DNA from: Areca catechu
Lineage: Eukaryota; Streptophyta; Magnoliopsida; Arecales; Arecaceae
Assembly (NCBI GenBank): GCA_021397845.1
Contig: CM038051.1
Span: 16,278,827-16,342,826, forward strand
Length of the DNA: 64,000 bases
Direction of reading: 5' to 3'
Shown here piece by piece: positions 60,501 to 64,000 of the stretch. The position numbers were made by a program, and so were the translations under genes. How positions within the stretch are numbered: position 1 is the first letter of the stretch; each line of letters starts with the position of its first letter. Below the pieces are notes generated by a model. It had not been told where the DNA came from, made no database searches, and worked only from the letters and a program-made list of their open reading frames with translations.

Positions 60501-61061
60501 TACTCTTGGGAATTTAATCCGTAAATTCTCCAAGAGGATGAGAACTAAGTTATATTTAATTAGAGCCTAGGCTTAGCTATATAGAAAATAACGTGATTGA
60601 CTTGGACTGCTGTGGATCTATGGATAACCCCCGTGAAAGTAGGAATAGGAAAGTAGGAGCAATGGGGAGGTACATGAACCGTTCAACCAGGGGAAAAATA
60701 ATGGGAAGAGAGGGGAGTTCTCTTGGAATTAAGTGCGAACCACAGCTCGCAAACAGAGACTTTTGGGAATTCGATCCAGTAAGTCTACTTAAGGCAAGTA
60801 CGGCGTAGAAGTTGGATGCAGGAGTTACATAACTTTCCAACATTCTGTGTGCTTTGTTGCTGATAGCTTGTGGAAATTCGGTTATTATTTTAAAAATGGG
60901 CATCGAAAATTAAAAAGAACACCAACATCTGCAACGCAAGCAGCCAGGCAAGATAACCTGTGAAACAATCTCTATTATTATGGCAGGTTACTTGATTAAC
61001 ACAGGAATTAATCATTAACAGAATCCGCAGAATTAGAAATCCATCAAGAGATCATCTCTCA

Positions 61062-61097
<36 letters not shown>

Positions 61098-61291
61098 CCC
61101 AAAATATATTTAGAATAATTTCAGATAACGTAGGCTTGAGAAATGCATGGGAGATGAAGCCATGATGATGACAAACAAGATCAGGACAATAACATTTTGA
61201 TCATGGTGAGGCCACTGACCCACATGTTGCCATGACATAGAAGCCGGGCGCCTGACAGGTAAACAGATAGAATTCCCTTAGCTTGATATAT
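57564..61291. other. Intergenic region right of the glutaredoxin gene
   Basis: No gene recognised on either strand. Contents: the glutaredoxin 3' flank, an A tract near 58,141-58,155, the poly-G tract at 58,188-58,216, AAT repeats near 58,711-58,729, and a TA microsatellite at 61,065-61,092. Open frames are short and match nothing known. Confidence 0.5.
58188..58216. repeat. Poly-G homopolymer
   Basis: A run of almost 30 G bases follows TTGGGGC. Tracts this long are rare and error-prone in sequencing, so the true length is uncertain. Confidence 0.8.
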
Positions 61292-61643
61292 CCAAAGCTT
61301 GTTTTTCTCATGAACAACCTGCATGAACCCCCTAATTGTTGGATAGACCAGAGGAGTCATCAGGTTGAAATACCTCTACAACACCAGATGAGCCACAATC
61401 CATCATGAGCTACACATAACAACAGACAGCACTGCATGCTGCAACATTTTAGAGAATTCAAGAGCTGCCAAAGCTTGTTTTTCTCATGAATAACCTGCAT
61501 GAACCCCCTAATTGTTGAATAGACCAGAGGAGTCACCAGGTTGAAATACCTCTACAACACCAGGTGAGCCAGAGTCCATCATGAGCTACAGATAACAACA
61601 GACAGCACTGCATGCTGAAACATTTTAGAGAATTCAAGAGCTG
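61292..61643. repeat. 176-bp tandem duplication
   Basis: Two head-to-tail copies begin CCAAAGCTTGTTTTTCTCAT at 61,292 and 61,468 and end AGAATTCAAGAGCTG. They differ at only a few positions, so the duplication is recent. No coding potential is evident. Confidence 0.93.
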
Positions 61644-61899
61644 ACAAATTACCCGAGAGAAGGGAAGCAGCCGAGCAGGATTATGAAAAAAAGAGCAGGA
61701 CCTGATTATTACTGCATTCCATTAACCTTAGGGTTCGGCAGTTTAGCTGTCTAGGCATCCCTCTGCTGGAAGGATTGTGATTTGCGAGCACCATATTTGC
61801 AATGGCTCGGTGCTTTCCAGATCAATTTGCTGGATGATTTGATAATACCCTGTTCTTCAGATTGCAAATGATTCTTAAAAAGTCAAACCATGAATCGAA

Positions 61900-63832
61900 G
61901 TCATCCCACAGGTTTTGTGAGGCCCGCCCATAACTGGGGCGTGTGTGGGCTGAAGTCGGCAGCCCATGCCGATTTCATATGGAAACGACCGATGGATCAC
62001 CGGGGAAGTGCGGGACTCTCGGACGAGCGGCCTTATCCTCGGTATGTTGTGCATTATGCGCACCAAATCCTTCTTTAAAACCCTTTCCATCGTCTCTATT
62101 TGAGCCGGAGCGAGTCCCACTGCCCCTCCCTTCTCTGTCTTCCCTAGCTCCGGCAGCGGCCGAGCCGGCGTGCAAAGCCGTTGCCATCTCCCTATTTATC
62201 TCTTTGATCTATAAATTTTGAAGGGTTTCGGCCTCTACCATTGCTGGAATTCAAGTGCCGTCGGCCCTGTTCCTGCCGTCGTCGCGCCTCGCCGGTAAGT
62301 TCTTTTTTTTCCTTCGTTTCCTCTCGAGCGTGGGTGAGAGCAATGATGATCGACGAGAGAGAAAGGGAGTGGGGTTCGTTCCATTTTGGGGATCTCTTAT
62401 GGGGGGCTGAATGATCGCCGGTGGTAGCACCGCGGTTTCCCTTCGTCCGATGGTGCCTTCCCCATCCACAACTTCCCATGATTCCGATGGCCATGGGAGG
62501 TTGATCAGGCCAAGCGAGGGAAGAAAGTAGGGGGAGTTCGAAAAAAAAAAACAAAAGGAAAAAAAAAAAAAAAAAAAAAAAAAGAAAAAGAAAGAAAGGG
62601 AAAGAAAAAGAAAGAAATCTACCTGAGAGTGCATCACCGGCTGGTTTCCGGTGGCTGGAGCTACCATTGGTGGCTCACCGCGAGGTCCCCCTATCATGGG
62701 CAAGGAAGGAGGAGAGAGAGAGAGGAGAGAGAGGGGAGAGAAGAGAAAGGGAGGAAAAATAAATTCCGGACCAGAATTGGAATTGGATTGATGAGAGTGT
62801 CCCATGATAACATAGTTTCCTTTTAGTTTTATTAAATAGAAATTAATTATATATTTAAATTGTTGGTTAGGATCGTCGTTGTTCTTGGAAGATCAGGTTT
62901 AGTGTTTGAATTGTGCGCAGTTGGTGGATACTCTTCGGTAAGTTATCTTGACATCTGATATTGTATACAAATATATATATTTATGAAATAGTAAATATAT
63001 ATAATATATCAATATTTGATTGCATTGGATTGCGTGCATTATGTCGGTATGGGTGCTCTCTAGTCCGACTATGATCATAGGCTATAATCATACGAGGACC
63101 TAGTCTCCTTTTGGGCCTCCAGCGAGACTATCGCTGGCACATGACCGTTGAGCGGTATGTGACACAGGAGCTAGTTGCCTTATTTTAGCCATGCATGGCA
63201 GGCACATGCTGGGATGCATGTTTCTCGTGCGATACGCAGAGCTAGTTTTCTTTTTGAACCTCCAGCGGGGTTATCGCTGGTACATGATCATTGAGCGATT
63301 TATGACACAGGATCTAATCTCTTTCTAGGCGAGCCACGGGCCGATCGTGGCCATAGTCAGAGAGACTAGGAGAGTAAAGTAAATGGTTGGCCATCCATAG
63401 TCGTATCGTGTTTGTGTCAGTTGCATTTAAGTATACAAGTTTGTATAGTATTGTTGGTATATTATTTTGAGATGGACATCTTGTATGTATGTGTTGTATC
63501 TGTTACTGGTTGTTATTGACATATTTGTATATGTATGCTGGAGGTGATGGCTACTTACTGAGCCTATATATAGCTCATCCCCTGTTTTTCTATATTTTTG
63601 TTGTAGTTAGTGAGGAGGTTTAGGTATTGATCTCTGAGTTTATATTAAATTTTAGTTAGAATTCTATGAAAAAAAAAAATTCTTGGAATCAATAAATAAT
63701 TAGTGAAATTTGTTCCTTACCGCTATTTGGATGTTGGATTGGAGGTTAGGCCTGGCATGATTTCTAGGATGATATCTAGGATTGTATAGCCGGTTGCGTA
63801 GCCGATCCTAGTTCTGGATTCGGGACGTGACA
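61900..63832. mobile_element. Possible LTR-type repeat ending GGGACGTGACA
   Basis: The right edge TTCGGGACGTGACA (63,832) reads TGTCACGTCCCGAA on the minus strand, a start common for plant gypsy LTRs. The left limit is unknown. The block contains a GC-rich part (61,900-62,300), a long A-rich tract (62,539-62,605), and two related segments 143 bases apart at 63,116 and 63,259 (CCTCCAGCG..ATCGCTGG.ACATGA). No retroelement domains are seen. It may be a truncated or solo LTR. Confidence 0.35.
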
Positions 63833-64000
63833 GTCCAAGGAAGGGAGAATGTGAAAGAAAATTCAACAATGATGTTGTTCCCTGCTTTTCTGGGCATGCC
63901 GTGTTCTTCTCTTCCTCGAGGCAAAGGGAGGTTTCTTTTGCAATCATCGATTGCAGCTCTACCTGCTTGCTTCGAGGAATTAGGTTCGTCTAGGGGTTTT
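63833..64000. other. Right edge of the window
   Basis: A short segment with no recognisable feature. Confidence 0.4.

Noticed and set aside
1..64000. tRNA genes, rRNA genes and CRISPR arrays
   Set aside because: Isolated GTTCAA-like B-box matches (for example near 27,322 and 53,240) have no matching A box or cloverleaf. No regularly spaced repeat-spacer array exists; all periodic repeats are contiguous tandem units.

Overview
This 64 kb window is nuclear DNA from a flowering plant. The evidence is a 12-exon auxin response factor gene with GT-AG introns, a fasciclin-like arabinogalactan protein, a CC-type (ROXY) glutaredoxin, and dense plant transposons: Ty1/copia, Ty3/gypsy, hAT and CACTA. 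The style of the genes and repeats suggests a monocot, and a palm would fit, but that is inference and no species can be named from the sequence alone.

Layout from left to right. Positions 1-12,500 hold an ARF3/ARF4-clade auxin response factor on the plus strand, with several upstream ORFs in its leader and two sites complementary to the TAS3-derived tasiR-ARF small RNA in exon 10. Positions 12,569-32,684 are one degenerate copia retrotransposon that has been entered twice. A 1.3 kb non-autonomous hAT element (16,983-18,293, 8-bp target duplication) sits between its integrase and reverse transcriptase. A 12 kb minus-strand gypsy element (19,795-31,837, 5-bp target duplication) sits near the end of its RNase H. 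The gypsy element has the layout known from the Tat/Retand group: an extra antisense ORF and tandem repeats between integrase and the 3' LTR. It also contains part of a further LTR element at about 25,300-27,340.

Positions 34,345-35,091 are an intronless FLA gene. Next come a solo LTR related to the gypsy element (35,610-37,217), a 309-bp tandem repeat containing an ORF-like segment (37,457-38,264), and a short ORF resembling the start of a PLATZ protein (38,869-39,000). Positions 39,369-49,300 are a decayed CACTA (En/Spm) element with minus-strand transposase remnants.

The right third is mostly AT-rich intergenic DNA with LTR remnants (50,937-51,590 and 55,730-56,180). It also holds one clear gene, a CC-type glutaredoxin (57,111-57,563) with TGACG motifs in its promoter, then a 176-bp tandem duplication (61,292-61,643) and an LTR-like region at the right edge.

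The genes are unrelated in function and form no cluster. ARF acts in auxin-dependent transcription and organ polarity, FLA in the cell wall, and the glutaredoxin in redox control of TGA transcription factors. Between them the window is mainly a record of nested transposition.
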